Part shown: positions 5,646-11,415 of the stretch, piece by piece
Layout: every line of letters starts with the position of its first letter
How positions within the stretch are numbered: the stretch's first letter is position 1
Assembly (NCBI GenBank): GCA_964652075.1
Contig: CAZYZQ010000079.1
Location: 1-11,415 of the forward strand
DNA from: CAZYZQ01 sp964652075
GTDB lineage: Bacteria > Bacillota > Clostridia > Oscillospirales > Oscillospiraceae
DNA length: 11,415 nucleotides
Direction of reading: 5' to 3'
The notes under the pieces: generated by a model
Databases searched by the model: none
Told to the model about the DNA's origin: nothing
Seen by the model: the letters and a program-made list of their open reading frames with translations, nothing else
Made by a program: the position numbers and the translations under genes

Positions 5646-7475
5646 TCAGCTGACGGAGTCGAACTGGGACTCGTACAGCTGCCGGTAGAAGCCGTTTTGA
5701 GCCATGAGGCTCTCGTGCGTGCCCTGCTCGACGACGCGCCCCTGGTTCAGCACCAGAATGTGGTCCGCCGACTGGATCGTGCTCAGGCGGTGGGCGATGA
5801 TGAAGCAGGTCTTGCCCTGCATCAGCTGCCGCATGGCCGCCTGAATCTGCTGCTCGGTGCGGGTGTCCACGTTGGAGGTGGCCTCGTCCAGAATCAGCAT
5901 ATGCGCGTCCAGCAGCATCGCTCTGGCGATGGTCAGCAGCTGCTTCTGCCCCTTGGAGATGGAGGTGCCGTTGTCGGAGAGCACCGTCTGGTAGCCCTGC
6001 GGCAGCCGGGAGATATAGCTGTGGATGTGCGCGGCCTTCGCGGCGTTTACCACGTCCTCCATCGTCGCGCCGGGCTTGCCGTAGGCGATATTTTCAAAGA
6101 TGGTTCCGTGGAACAGCCACGTGTCCTGCAGGACCATGGTATAAGACCGGCGCAGCGAGTCGCGCGTGACGTGCCGGATGTCCCGCCCGTCCACATAGAC
6201 GGCGCCGCCGTCCACGTCGTAGAAGCGCATCAGAAGGTTGATGATCGTGGTTTTTCCCGCCCCGGTGGGGCCGACGATGGCGGTCAGGGAGCCGGGCTTT
6301 GCGTGCAGGTTCAGATCCTGAATGATGGGGTGGCCCGGCGTGTAGGAGAAGTCGACATCCTGAAGCGCCACATCGCCCGAAACCGTGTGCAGCGTCGCGG
6401 CGTCCGGCGCGTCCGGCGCCTCGGGCGCCGCGTCGATCAGGCGTAGGACGCGCTCCGCCGCGGCAATCGCGCTTTGCAGCTCCGAGATGATGTTGGCCAC
6501 CTCGTTGATCGGCCCGGAGAACTTCCGGGAGTACTGCACAAAGCTCGACAGGTCGCCAAGGCCGATCCGCCCCTGCAAAAACAGCAGGGAGCCGAACACG
6601 CACAGAAGCGCCAGCGAGATATTGTTGATGCACGTGACGGACGGGCCGGTGATGGTGCCGTTGGCCTCCGCAACCGTATAGGCGTCGACCGCCGCCTGAT
6701 TCTTTTCGTCGAAGCGCCCCAGCACGGCCTCCTCCCGGCCGTAGGCGCGGATGGTCTTCTGGCCGGAGAGCATCTCCTCCACAAAGCCGTTCAGCTCGCC
6801 CAGCTTCGCGCTGCGGCGGCGGAACAGCGGCCGCACCCGGGAGGCCAGCCATCTGGTGAAAATAGCCGTGACGGGCACCGTCACAACGAAGATCAGCACC
6901 AGCACCGGCGCGATGGTCAGCATCATCACAAAGGACACCGTGACGGTGAGGACGCTTTGCAGCACCTGCAAAAGGTCTGTGGACAGGGACTGGTTGACCG
7001 TGTCCACGTCATAGGTGATCACGCTGATGATATCGCCCGTCTGGTAGCGGTCGAAGAAGCCGACGGGCAGAGCCGTCAGGTTTTCAAAGACGTCGCGGCG
7101 CATCTGCCGCGAGACACGGGTAGACAGACGGATCATGACAAGGTTCAGAAGATAGGTCAAAAGGGCGGAGCCGGTGTAGAAGACGGCCATCAGGCCGGTG
7201 CAGCGCAGCACGGTGGGAAAGTCCACCTGCCCCGCGCCCAGATCAATGGCGTTGATGGCCTCGCCGGAGAGCTTCGGGCCGTAGAGCGCCAGCAGGCTGC
7301 TGCTCAGCGACAGCGCGACGGCCAGCGCCAGCAGCGCACGGTTGCGCCCGAGATAGCGCCAAAGCCGGCGAAGGATCCGGCCCCGGTCCTGCGGCGCGCC
7401 GGAGAAGCTGCGGCGGTCGCCGCTTGTCTCGCCGCGCGTCATGCGGCCGCCGCCGATGGTATTGGGATGTGCCAT
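5646..7475 (-). CDS. Heterodimeric ABC exporter subunit with consensus Walker B/H-loop and degenerate signature (BmrD/TM288-like)
   Basis: This 609-residue half transporter has a membrane domain with helices near 46-65, 93-115, 168-208 and 278-300, then a nucleotide-binding domain. Walker A is GPTGAGKTT (402-410), Q-loop Gln450, Walker B MLILDE (526-531) with catalytic Glu531, and switch His562 (IIAHRLST). The signature is ISKGQ (506-510) instead of LSGGQ. In heterodimeric exporters the altered signature belongs to the subunit that keeps the catalytic Glu and His, which is what is seen here. The hydrophilic N-terminal extension of about 35 residues is slightly long. The ATG at 7475 shares one base with the stop of the upstream partner (TGATG) and is preceded by GGGAGGGAG, so translation is coupled; the in-frame Met12 has no such site. 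The likely role is export of drugs or other hydrophobic compounds; the substrate cannot be read from the sequence. Confidence 0.93.
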   Translation of the reverse strand: MAHPNTIGGGRMTRGETSGDRRSFSGAPQDRGRILRRLWRYLGRNRALLALAVALSLSSSLLALYGPKLSGEAINAIDLGAGQVDFPTVLRCTGLMAVFYTGSALLTYLLNLVMIRLSTRVSRQMRRDVFENLTALPVGFFDRYQTGDIISVITYDVDTVNQSLSTDLLQVLQSVLTVTVSFVMMLTIAPVLVLIFVVTVPVTAIFTRWLASRVRPLFRRRSAKLGELNGFVEEMLSGQKTIRAYGREEAVLGRFDEKNQAAVDAYTVAEANGTITGPSVTCINNISLALLCVFGSLLFLQGRIGLGDLSSFVQYSRKFSGPINEVANIISELQSAIAAAERVLRLIDAAPEAPDAPDAATLHTVSGDVALQDVDFSYTPGHPIIQDLNLHAKPGSLTAIVGPTGAGKTTIINLLMRFYDVDGGAVYVDGRDIRHVTRDSLRRSYTMVLQDTWLFHGTIFENIAYGKPGATMEDVVNAAKAAHIHSYISRLPQGYQTVLSDNGTSISKGQKQLLTIARAMLLDAHMLILDEATSNVDTRTEQQIQAAMRQLMQGKTCFIIAHRLSTIQSADHILVLNQGRVVEQGTHESLMAQNGFYRQLYESQFDSVS

Positions 7476-9193
7476 CAGGCTCCCTCCCTTCCGTCGCCCA
7501 TCTGGATGCGGGCGATCTGGCGGTATTCCGCGCAGGTTTCCATCAATTGGGCGTGGCTCCCCGCGCCGATGACCGCGCCGTCCGACAGCACGAGGATCAG
7601 ATCCGCATGGCGCAGGCTGCTGATCCGCTGCGCGACCACGACGGTCGTGGTGCGGCGGTAGTTCTGCCGCAGGGCGCGGCGCAGGTTGGCGTCCGTCCGG
7701 TAGTCCAGCGCGGAGGACGCGTCGTCCAGCACCAGAATCTCCGGGCTTCCCGCCAGCGCGCGGCCGATGAGCAGGCGCTGCTTCTGGCCGCCGGAGAGGT
7801 TGTTGCCCCGGACTGTGACCTCGGCGTCCATCCGCCCCGCTTTTTCCTGAATGAAGTCGGCCTGCGCGTCCGCGGCCGCCTGCGCAAGCGCGGCGTCGGG
7901 GATGTCGCGGAAAAAGCGCAGGTTGTCCGCGATGGTACCCTCCAGAACAAAGTCGTTCTGGAACACCACGCCGAACTTCTTGCGCAGCTGCTCCGTGGGG
8001 ATGCGCCGCACGTCGACGCCGTCCAGCAGGATCTGCCCCTCGTCCGGATCGTACAGCCGCATCAGAAGGTTCAGAATCGTCGACTTCCCGGAGCCGGTCG
8101 CGCCGAGGATTCCCAGCGTCTGGCCGTGCGCCAGCCGGAAGGAGAGGTGCTCCAGATTGCAGCCCACGCCGGTATAGGAGAAGGTCACGTCCCGGAACTC
8201 AATATGCGGCGCATCCGGCTCCGGCTTCTCCGGCGAAAGAAGCGTCAGATCCTCCGGCGTTTGCAGCACCTGCCCCACGCGCCGGGCGCTGGCGGCGCCC
8301 TTGGACCACATGACAAAGATACGGGTGATGCCCAGCATGGCGTTCAGAATCATGATGAAATACTGCAAAAACGCGACAATGACGCCGCTTTTGCACGCGC
8401 CGCCGTTGACGCGCATCGCGCCGAAGAGCACCACCAGCGTCAGCCCCAGATTCAGCGTCAGCGACGCCGCCGGATCGGTGATGGAGGTCACCGCGCCCGC
8501 CTTGCGCTCCACGCCGGTGAGCTCCTCGTTGACGCTGTGGAAGCGCGCCTTCTCGTATTCCGTCTTGCTCAGCGCCTTGATGACCCGGATGCCGGTGATA
8601 TTCTCCTGCACAGTGCGCACCACCTTGTCCAGCACGGACTGCTGGCGGGTGTAGAGCGGGATGCTCGTTTTTGTGACGAAGTACACCATGACGGCGATCA
8701 CGGGCAGCATCCCGACCAGCACCAGCGCCAGCGGGACATCCATACTCAGCGTCATGGCGACGCCGCCCAGCAGCAAAATCGGCGCGCGCACGCCCAGCCG
8801 CTGCGTCCGCGCCAGCAGCTGGTTGATATTATAGGTGTCGCTGGTCAGCCGGGATTCGGCGGAGGGGACGGTCAGCTCGTCCATCTGCCGGGCCGAGAGG
8901 CTCTCCAGCTTCCGGAACAGGTCGTGCCGCAGGGCGAGCGTGATCTTACCGGAGCTGACGGCGCTCATCCGGTTGGCCAGAATGTTGAAGCTCAGGCACC
9001 CGAAGGCGCACAGCAGCATCAGCCCGCCGAAGAGGAAGATGCTCCGCGTGTCCCCGGAGGGGACCTTTTCGTCCAGAATGATCTCCATCAGATTGGGGAT
9101 CAGCAGCTCGAGCAGCGCGCCCAGCAGCTTGATGGTCATGGTGATCAGCATATAGGCGTAGTACGGGCGCAGATAGCGTTTCAGAGCAGACAT
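7475..9193 (-). CDS. Heterodimeric ABC exporter subunit with degenerate Walker B/H-loop (BmrC/TM287-like)
   Basis: This 572-residue half transporter has helices near 13-40, 52-72, 136-172 and 245-290, followed by the ATPase domain. Walker A is GATGSGKST (364-372), Q-loop Gln412, and the signature LSGGQ (466-470) is consensus. The residue after Walker B ILVLD is Asp491 instead of the catalytic Glu, and the switch His is replaced by Gln522 (VVAQRISS). These two changes mark the non-hydrolytic site of heterodimeric exporters such as TM287/288, BmrCD and LmrCD. This subunit should therefore supply the degenerate Walker site, completed by the partner's ISKGQ, while its LSGGQ completes the active site of the partner. 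The ATG at 9193 is one base after the marR stop (TGA-G-ATG), and GGAGG lies inside the marR end, so marR and both halves form one translationally coupled operon. Confidence 0.93.
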   Translation of the reverse strand: MSALKRYLRPYYAYMLITMTIKLLGALLELLIPNLMEIILDEKVPSGDTRSIFLFGGLMLLCAFGCLSFNILANRMSAVSSGKITLALRHDLFRKLESLSARQMDELTVPSAESRLTSDTYNINQLLARTQRLGVRAPILLLGGVAMTLSMDVPLALVLVGMLPVIAVMVYFVTKTSIPLYTRQQSVLDKVVRTVQENITGIRVIKALSKTEYEKARFHSVNEELTGVERKAGAVTSITDPAASLTLNLGLTLVVLFGAMRVNGGACKSGVIVAFLQYFIMILNAMLGITRIFVMWSKGAASARRVGQVLQTPEDLTLLSPEKPEPDAPHIEFRDVTFSYTGVGCNLEHLSFRLAHGQTLGILGATGSGKSTILNLLMRLYDPDEGQILLDGVDVRRIPTEQLRKKFGVVFQNDFVLEGTIADNLRFFRDIPDAALAQAAADAQADFIQEKAGRMDAEVTVRGNNLSGGQKQRLLIGRALAGSPEILVLDDASSALDYRTDANLRRALRQNYRRTTTVVVAQRISSLRHADLILVLSDGAVIGAGSHAQLMETCAEYRQIARIQMGDGREGA

Positions 9194-9194
9194 C

Positions 9195-9620
9195 TCAGGC
9201 CTCCTCCATCCACGCGCGGGCGCGGCCCTTGAGCTTGGCCAGAAGCTGCGTCAGCTGTTCGCGCTCGGGTGGTGTCAGATCCTGCGTGACGTAATGGCCC
9301 CAGTCCAACAGCACCTCCCGGATCTGCGGTAGCAGCGCCCGCGCCTTTTCCGTGGGGAAGAGCTGCAAGACCCGCCTGTCCGTCTCGCAGGCGGTGCGGG
9401 TGAGAAAGCCGCCCTCCTCCAGAATTGCCGCCTGCCGGGCCACGTTACTCTTGTTGATGCAGATCCGCTTCGCGAGCGCCTCCTGCGAGATGCCGGGATT
9501 TGCACAGATCTCCATCAGATAGCTGGCATGGCAGCCCTTAAGCCCGAGCGCGGCCAGGTGCTCCGCCCGGTACAGCGCCCCGCACCGGGCGATTTCCGTC
9601 ATATCGCGCAGCAATGCCAT
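9195..9620 (-). CDS. MarR-family transcriptional regulator of the ABC exporter operon
   Basis: This 141-residue winged-helix protein is of normal MarR length. Helices up to about residue 40 form the dimer region. Residues 45-70 (SQEALAKRICINKSNVARQAAILEEGG, key part NKSNVARQ) are the helix-turn-helix, and TACETDRRVLQLFPTEKARAL (76-96) is the beta-wing with the conserved Asp81-Arg82-Arg83. The C-terminal helices close the dimer. As first gene of the operon it probably represses itself and the exporter, with drug-like ligands or exporter substrates relieving repression. The ATG at 9620 follows AAAGGAGA, and a palindrome sits in its promoter. Two cysteines (13 and 30) could allow redox sensing but are not in the OhrR pattern. 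Family assignment is secure; the ligand is unknown. Confidence 0.9.
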   Translation of the reverse strand: MALLRDMTEIARCGALYRAEHLAALGLKGCHASYLMEICANPGISQEALAKRICINKSNVARQAAILEEGGFLTRTACETDRRVLQLFPTEKARALLPQIREVLLDWGHYVTQDLTPPEREQLTQLLAKLKGRARAWMEEA

Positions 9621-9641
9621 AGTTCGTCTCTCCTTTCAGAC

Positions 9642-9657
9642 CGTTGCGATTGCAACG
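9642..9657. promoter_or_regulatory. Probable MarR operator
   Basis: CGTTGC (9642-9647) and GCAACG (9652-9657) form a perfect palindrome with a 4-bp centre. The inner TTGC-n-GCAA core is the usual form of MarR boxes. It directly abuts the -10 of the marR promoter, covering the transcript start, so bound repressor would block the operon. Confidence 0.75.
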
Positions 9658-9686
9658 ATTATACCACACCCGCGCCGTCCTGTAAA
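9658..9686 (-). promoter_or_regulatory. Promoter of the marR-exporter operon
   Basis: On the minus strand the -35 TTTACA (9686-9681), a 17-bp spacer and the consensus -10 TATAAT (9663-9658) are preceded by TGG, an extended -10. The operator palindrome begins at the next base. Confidence 0.82.
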
Positions 9687-9727
9687 GCCCCTCCCGCGCG
9701 CATGGCGGTGCGAGACGCAATTGGGAG

Positions 9728-9756
9728 TTGTAAAATCGGGCCGAATGGAGTATGAT
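9728..9756 (+). promoter_or_regulatory. Promoter of the tyrosine phosphatase gene
   Basis: TTGTAA (9728-9733), a 17-bp spacer and TATGAT (9751-9756) are followed by AAAGGA (9770-9775), 10 nt before the ATG at 9786. It is divergent from the marR promoter, with about 40 bp between the two -35 boxes. Confidence 0.6.
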
Positions 9757-9785
9757 GCGATTGGAACAGAAAGGAACTATGCAGG

Positions 9786-9970
9786 ATGAGAAAGATACTG
9801 TTTGTCTGCCACGGCAATATCTGCCGCAGTCCGATGGCGGAGTTTGTGATGAAGGATCTGGTGAAAAAGGCCGGGCGGGAGGCGGCGTTTTCGATTGCGT
9901 CCGCGGCGACGAGCAGCGAGGAGTTGGGCAATCCCGTCTATCCGCCCGCGCGGCGGATGCTCGCCGCGCA
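9786..9970 (+). CDS. Low-molecular-weight protein-tyrosine phosphatase, N-terminal part, interrupted by the assembly gap
   Basis: The start MRKILFVCHGNICRSPMAE is the P-loop of the low-molecular-weight phosphatase/arsenate reductase superfamily. Catalytic Cys8 and Arg14 lie in C-x5-R-S, and Asn11 is the usual structural Asn. The helix FVMKDLVKKAG and the segment ASAATSSEELGNPVYPPARRMLAA (38-61) match the family, which next continues with a stretch around HGI. Only 61 of about 150 residues are present; the catalytic Asp loop (DPY/DPF type) falls in or beyond the gap. Likely roles are dephosphorylation of phosphotyrosine proteins or of polysaccharide-assembly kinases. No such partner gene is adjacent. 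An arsenate reductase of the same fold cannot be excluded without the C-terminus. Confidence 0.85.
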
Positions 9971-10070
9971 NNNNNNNNNNNNNNNNNNNNNNNNNNNNNN
10001 NNNNNNNNNNNNNNNNNNNNNNNNNNNNNNNNNNNNNNNNNNNNNNNNNNNNNNNNNNNNNNNNNNNNNN
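9971..10070. other. Assembly gap of exactly 100 N
   Basis: The run is exactly 100 N, the conventional filler for a gap of unknown size. The 17 bases before it (9954-9970) are identical to the 17 bases after it (10071-10087), so the two contig ends overlap or flank a short repeat. True distance and gene content here are unknown. Confidence 0.97.
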
Positions 10071-10280
10071 CGGATGCTCGCCGCGCATGAAGCCGGTGAT
10101 TGCTACACCCGCGACTGCGTGCTCGCGCGCGGCTTGCCGCAGTGTACGCTCTGCGAGGAATTTCCCTGCGACGTCATTCTGACGCGTCCTCATGTCACGG
10201 TGCTCGATCGCGACTGGCTCCGCTGGAAGGCCCGGCAAAAAGAAGAAACGCCCCGCCCGGCAGACGGGGAAGAGATGTAG
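10071..10280 (+). CDS. C-terminal fragment of a Cys-rich DUF3795-like protein beyond the gap
   Basis: The frame continues to a TAG at 10278-10280. From residue Glu after the shared 17 bp it reads DCYTRDCVLARGLPQ then CTLCEEFPCD, a spacing of C-x4-C-x8-C-x2-C-x5-C. The string GLxxCxxCxEFPC is what I know from the C-terminal half of DUF3795 (small cysteine-rich proteins of anaerobes, probably metal binding, function unknown). VLDRDWLRWKARQKEE near the end also fits. It does not resemble the C-terminus of a tyrosine phosphatase, so the apparent single frame across the gap probably joins the ends of two different genes. No start or ribosome site is visible because the 5' half is missing. Confidence 0.6.
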   Translation, partial: RMLAAHEAGDCYTRDCVLARGLPQCTLCEEFPCDVILTRPHVTVLDRDWLRWKARQKEETPRPADGEEM

Positions 10281-10317
10281 GGGGCGACGTGTACAACGCA
10301 CATTCTCCTAAAAACGG

Positions 10318-10426
10318 GTAGGGGCGCACCTGTGTGTGCGCCCGTGCAGGGGGAATTTGGCGTAACGAATTGGCCCCGGCGAATTCGCAGCGGGTGCGGC
10401 GGGCGCACACACAGGTGCGCCCCTAC
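10318..10426. repeat. 109-bp palindromic element with 27-bp perfect terminal inverted repeats
   Basis: The arms 10318-10344 and 10400-10426 are exact reverse complements of 27 bp. Each arm is itself a hairpin: GGGCGCAC/GTGCGCCC with a 6-nt loop (CTGTGT in the left arm). The 55-bp centre has no reading frame and holds the 10-bp palindrome GCGAATTCGC (10379-10388). A diverged arm recurs at 3096-3122, so this is a dispersed REP/MITE-like family. I see no target-site duplication at its ends. It occupies most of the gene-free stretch 10281-10481. Confidence 0.85.
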
Positions 10427-10481
10427 ACATGATCAGGGGATCGCGGCCTTGCAAAATTGGCAATGCTTTACGCACGGCAAC

Positions 10482-10507
10482 AAAAATCCCCGCCCGGAGG
10501 GCGGGGA
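10482..10507 (-). terminator. Rho-independent terminator of the HxlR-family gene
   Basis: CCCCGCCC (10488-10495) pairs with GGGCGGGG (10499-10506) across a GGA loop, closed by a further T:A pair. AAAAA at 10482-10486 reads as a T run on the minus strand. It lies 20 nt beyond the stop codon. Confidence 0.9.
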
Positions 10508-10526
10508 GGTGTAATCAGATGTCGCT

Positions 10527-10928
10527 TCACGGGAGCCGGTTCCGCTCGCCCCATTCGCACATGCTGTCCAGAATGGGGATCAGGGATTTGCCGCGCTCGG
10601 TCAGGCTGTATTCCACCTTCGGCGGAATCTGCGGGTACTCCTCGCGGTGCACCAGGCCGTCCGATTCGAGCGATTTCAGGGTGGCGCTGAGCGTCTTGTA
10701 GGAGATCTCCCCGATATACTTCTTCATCTCGTTGAACCGGACAACGCCGAACTCCATGAGGGCATACAGAACCGTCATTTTATATTTTCCGTCGATCAGC
10801 GACAGCGTATAGCTGAAGCCGGTGCTGCCGAGGCATTCGTTCGCGATGCAGCGTCCTATTTTTACACTCTCCTTTAGAAAGTAGATTGCCTGAACGCTAG
10901 TATTGCACCTTGATGTGCGTACTTGCAT
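10527..10928 (-). CDS. HxlR-family winged-helix transcriptional regulator
   Basis: The core YTLSLIDGKYKMTVLYAL, RFNEMKKYIGEISYKTLSATLKSLESDGLVHREEYPQIPPKVEYSLTERGKSL and the ending PILDSMCEWG follow the HxlR pattern step by step: scaffold helix, recognition helix around KTLSATLKSLE, and the PPKVEYSLT wing. HxlR proteins are dimeric regulators, several of which sense quinones, aldehydes or disulfide stress through a Cys near the N-terminus. Here two cysteines lie just before the core (RCIANEC). The start is uncertain. ATG at 10928 (133 aa) and TTG at 10937 have no ribosome site and fall within about 15 nt of the predicted transcript start. AAAGGAG at 10875-10869 instead points to an ATA codon at 10859, which would give 110 aa, the family's usual length. 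The gene is divergent from a flavodoxin-family oxidoreductase that is its probable target. Confidence 0.88.
   Translation of the reverse strand: MQVRTSRCNTSVQAIYFLKESVKIGRCIANECLGSTGFSYTLSLIDGKYKMTVLYALMEFGVVRFNEMKKYIGEISYKTLSATLKSLESDGLVHREEYPQIPPKVEYSLTERGKSLIPILDSMCEWGERNRLP
10869..10875 (-). promoter_or_regulatory. Ribosome binding site that points to a non-canonical ATA start of the HxlR gene
   Basis: AAAGGAG (10875-10869) is followed by nine bases and then ATA (10859-10857) in the HxlR frame. No in-frame ATG, GTG or TTG is found between this site and the conserved core. A GTG just after it is out of frame and is followed at once by TAA. Confidence 0.5.
10899..10923. promoter_or_regulatory. 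Imperfect palindrome in the HxlR leader
   Basis: AGTA-tt-GCAC (10899-10908) mirrors GTGC-g-TACT (10915-10923) around a 6-bp centre. AGTA/TACT half sites occur in operators of some HxlR proteins (YodB type), although usually in the opposite order. It lies between the predicted transcript start and the ribosome binding site, so it could also be a leader stem. Confidence 0.3.
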
Positions 10929-10950
10929 TTGGAGCAATTCTTGCTATGAT
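10923..10950 (+). promoter_or_regulatory. Promoter of the Fe-S flavoprotein gene
   Basis: TTGCAT (10923-10928), a 16-bp spacer and TATGAT (10945-10950) form the promoter, with TGC before the -10 making an extended -10. Its -10 overlaps the -10 of the opposing HxlR promoter. Confidence 0.6.
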
Positions 10951-10977
10951 AATACCAATCAGAGCGGAAGATGTCAA
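10949..10977 (-). promoter_or_regulatory. Promoter of the HxlR gene
   Basis: On the minus strand a consensus -35 TTGACA (10977-10972), a 17-bp spacer and the -10 TATTAT (10954-10949) are preceded by TGG (extended -10). Transcription should start near 10942. Confidence 0.78.
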
Positions 10978-10983
10978 TCTTCC
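10966..10983. promoter_or_regulatory. 18-bp perfect palindrome, probable HxlR operator
   Basis: GGAAGAT (10966-10972) and ATCTTCC (10977-10983) flank GTCA. The palindrome covers the -35 of the HxlR promoter and lies some 10 bp downstream of the expected start of the flavoprotein transcript, so one bound dimer could silence both directions. Confidence 0.6.
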
Positions 10984-11003
10984 AAAATCAGGAGGTCATA
11001 AAA

Positions 11004-11415
11004 ATGGGTAAAAAGATCGTAGTGATCACCGGAAGCCCCCGGAAGAGCGGCAACAGCTTCGCCATGACGGACGCCTTTGTCGAGGCGGCGGAGAAGCTCG
11101 GACATACCGTGACGCGCTTTGACGCCGCCATGAAGCAGCTGGGCGGCTGCCACGCCTGCGAGACGTGCTTCAAGACGGGCAAGGCCTGCTCGTTTGACGA
11201 CGACTTCAACACGATTGCACCGGCCATTCTCGAGGCGGACGCGGTGATCTTTACGATGCCGGTCTACTGGTACTCGATCCCGGCGCAGATCAAGTGCGTC
11301 ATCGACAAGCTGTTCTCGTTCTGCGTGGCGGGGAAGGACATCGCCGGGAAGGGCTGCGGGCTCATCGCCTGCTGCGAGGAGGACGATATGGCGGTGTTCG
11401 ACGCCGTTAAGCTCC
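11004..11415 (+). CDS. Flavodoxin-family NAD(P)H oxidoreductase of iron-sulfur flavoprotein type, truncated at the window end
   Basis: The 137 visible residues begin MGKKIVVITGSPRKSGNS, with the FMN-phosphate loop GSPRKSGNS (10-18). VIFTMPVYWYSIPAQIKCVIDKLF supplies the second flavin loop, typical of NADPH-dependent FMN reductases. Cysteines 49, 52, 55 and 62 (C-x2-C-x2-C-x6-C) exactly meet the compact [4Fe-4S] motif C-x2-C-x2-C-x4-7-C of iron-sulfur flavoproteins. Whether a cluster is bound in this protein is inference, since some relatives keep only part of the motif. GGAGG (10991-10995) lies 8 nt before the ATG. The gene is divergent from the HxlR regulator and shares its control region, suggesting induction by electrophiles, quinones or oxidants. 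The C-terminal part lies outside the window. Confidence 0.88.
   Translation, partial: MGKKIVVITGSPRKSGNSFAMTDAFVEAAEKLGHTVTRFDAAMKQLGGCHACETCFKTGKACSFDDDFNTIAPAILEADAVIFTMPVYWYSIPAQIKCVIDKLFSFCVAGKDIAGKGCGLIACCEEDDMAVFDAVKL

Noticed and set aside
7424..9232. 602-codon plus-strand open frame opposite the ABC exporter gene
   Set aside because: It is a shadow of the GC-rich exporter gene; the minus strand carries every ABC motif and this frame carries none.
10281..10317. Target-site duplication around the 109-bp palindromic element
   Set aside because: The flanks (AAACGG before, ACATGA after) do not match.

Overview
This window looks like a chromosomal segment of a GC-rich, Gram-positive gut Clostridia (Oscillospiraceae/Ruminococcaceae-like). 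The evidence is strong GGGAGG/AAAGGAG ribosome binding sites, sigma-A promoters with extended -10 boxes, Rho-independent terminators, a short ACT-domain SerA, and GC-rich palindromic intergenic repeats. The taxonomic guess is inference. A 100-N assembly gap (9971-10070) shows that it comes from a draft genome or a metagenome bin.

Layout: (1) 1-1508 (-) is the N-terminal three quarters of uvrB, running off the left edge. (2) A stand-alone cysteine desulfurase (1673-2806, +) is divergent from uvrB, and each has its own promoter. (3) 2807-3280 is a gene-free stretch packed with palindromic repeats and ending in a strong promoter. (4) serA (3281-4438, +) is followed by a classical terminator. (5) A flavodoxin-fold flavoprotein with a cysteine cluster and a C-terminal zinc ribbon (4591-5550, +) ends at a shared 17-bp hairpin. 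(6) A minus-strand operon reads marR (9620-9195), ABC exporter half 1 (9193-7475), ABC exporter half 2 (7475-5646). (7) Divergent from marR is the start of a low-molecular-weight tyrosine phosphatase, broken by the N gap; beyond the gap the frame continues into an unrelated DUF3795-like Cys-rich tail. (8) A 109-bp palindromic repeat lies at 10318-10426. (9) An HxlR-family regulator (-) is divergent from a Fe-S type flavodoxin-family oxidoreductase (+, running off the right edge), with overlapping promoters and a perfect palindrome between them.

How the parts work together: the marR-ABC-ABC cluster is a self-contained, probably autoregulated heterodimeric drug exporter of the BmrCD/TM287-288 type. 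The motif changes are split between the two subunits exactly as expected for one degenerate and one consensus ATP site. The HxlR/flavoprotein pair resembles the redox- or electrophile-sensing HxlR/oxidoreductase modules known from Bacillus (YodB, HypR). UvrB, the desulfurase and SerA are housekeeping genes. I see no clear defence system, CRISPR array, prophage or transposase. The points most worth a second look are the HxlR switch with its SD placed in front of an ATA codon, the two families of palindromic repeats (one with a compensatory base change), and the chimeric reading frame across the gap.
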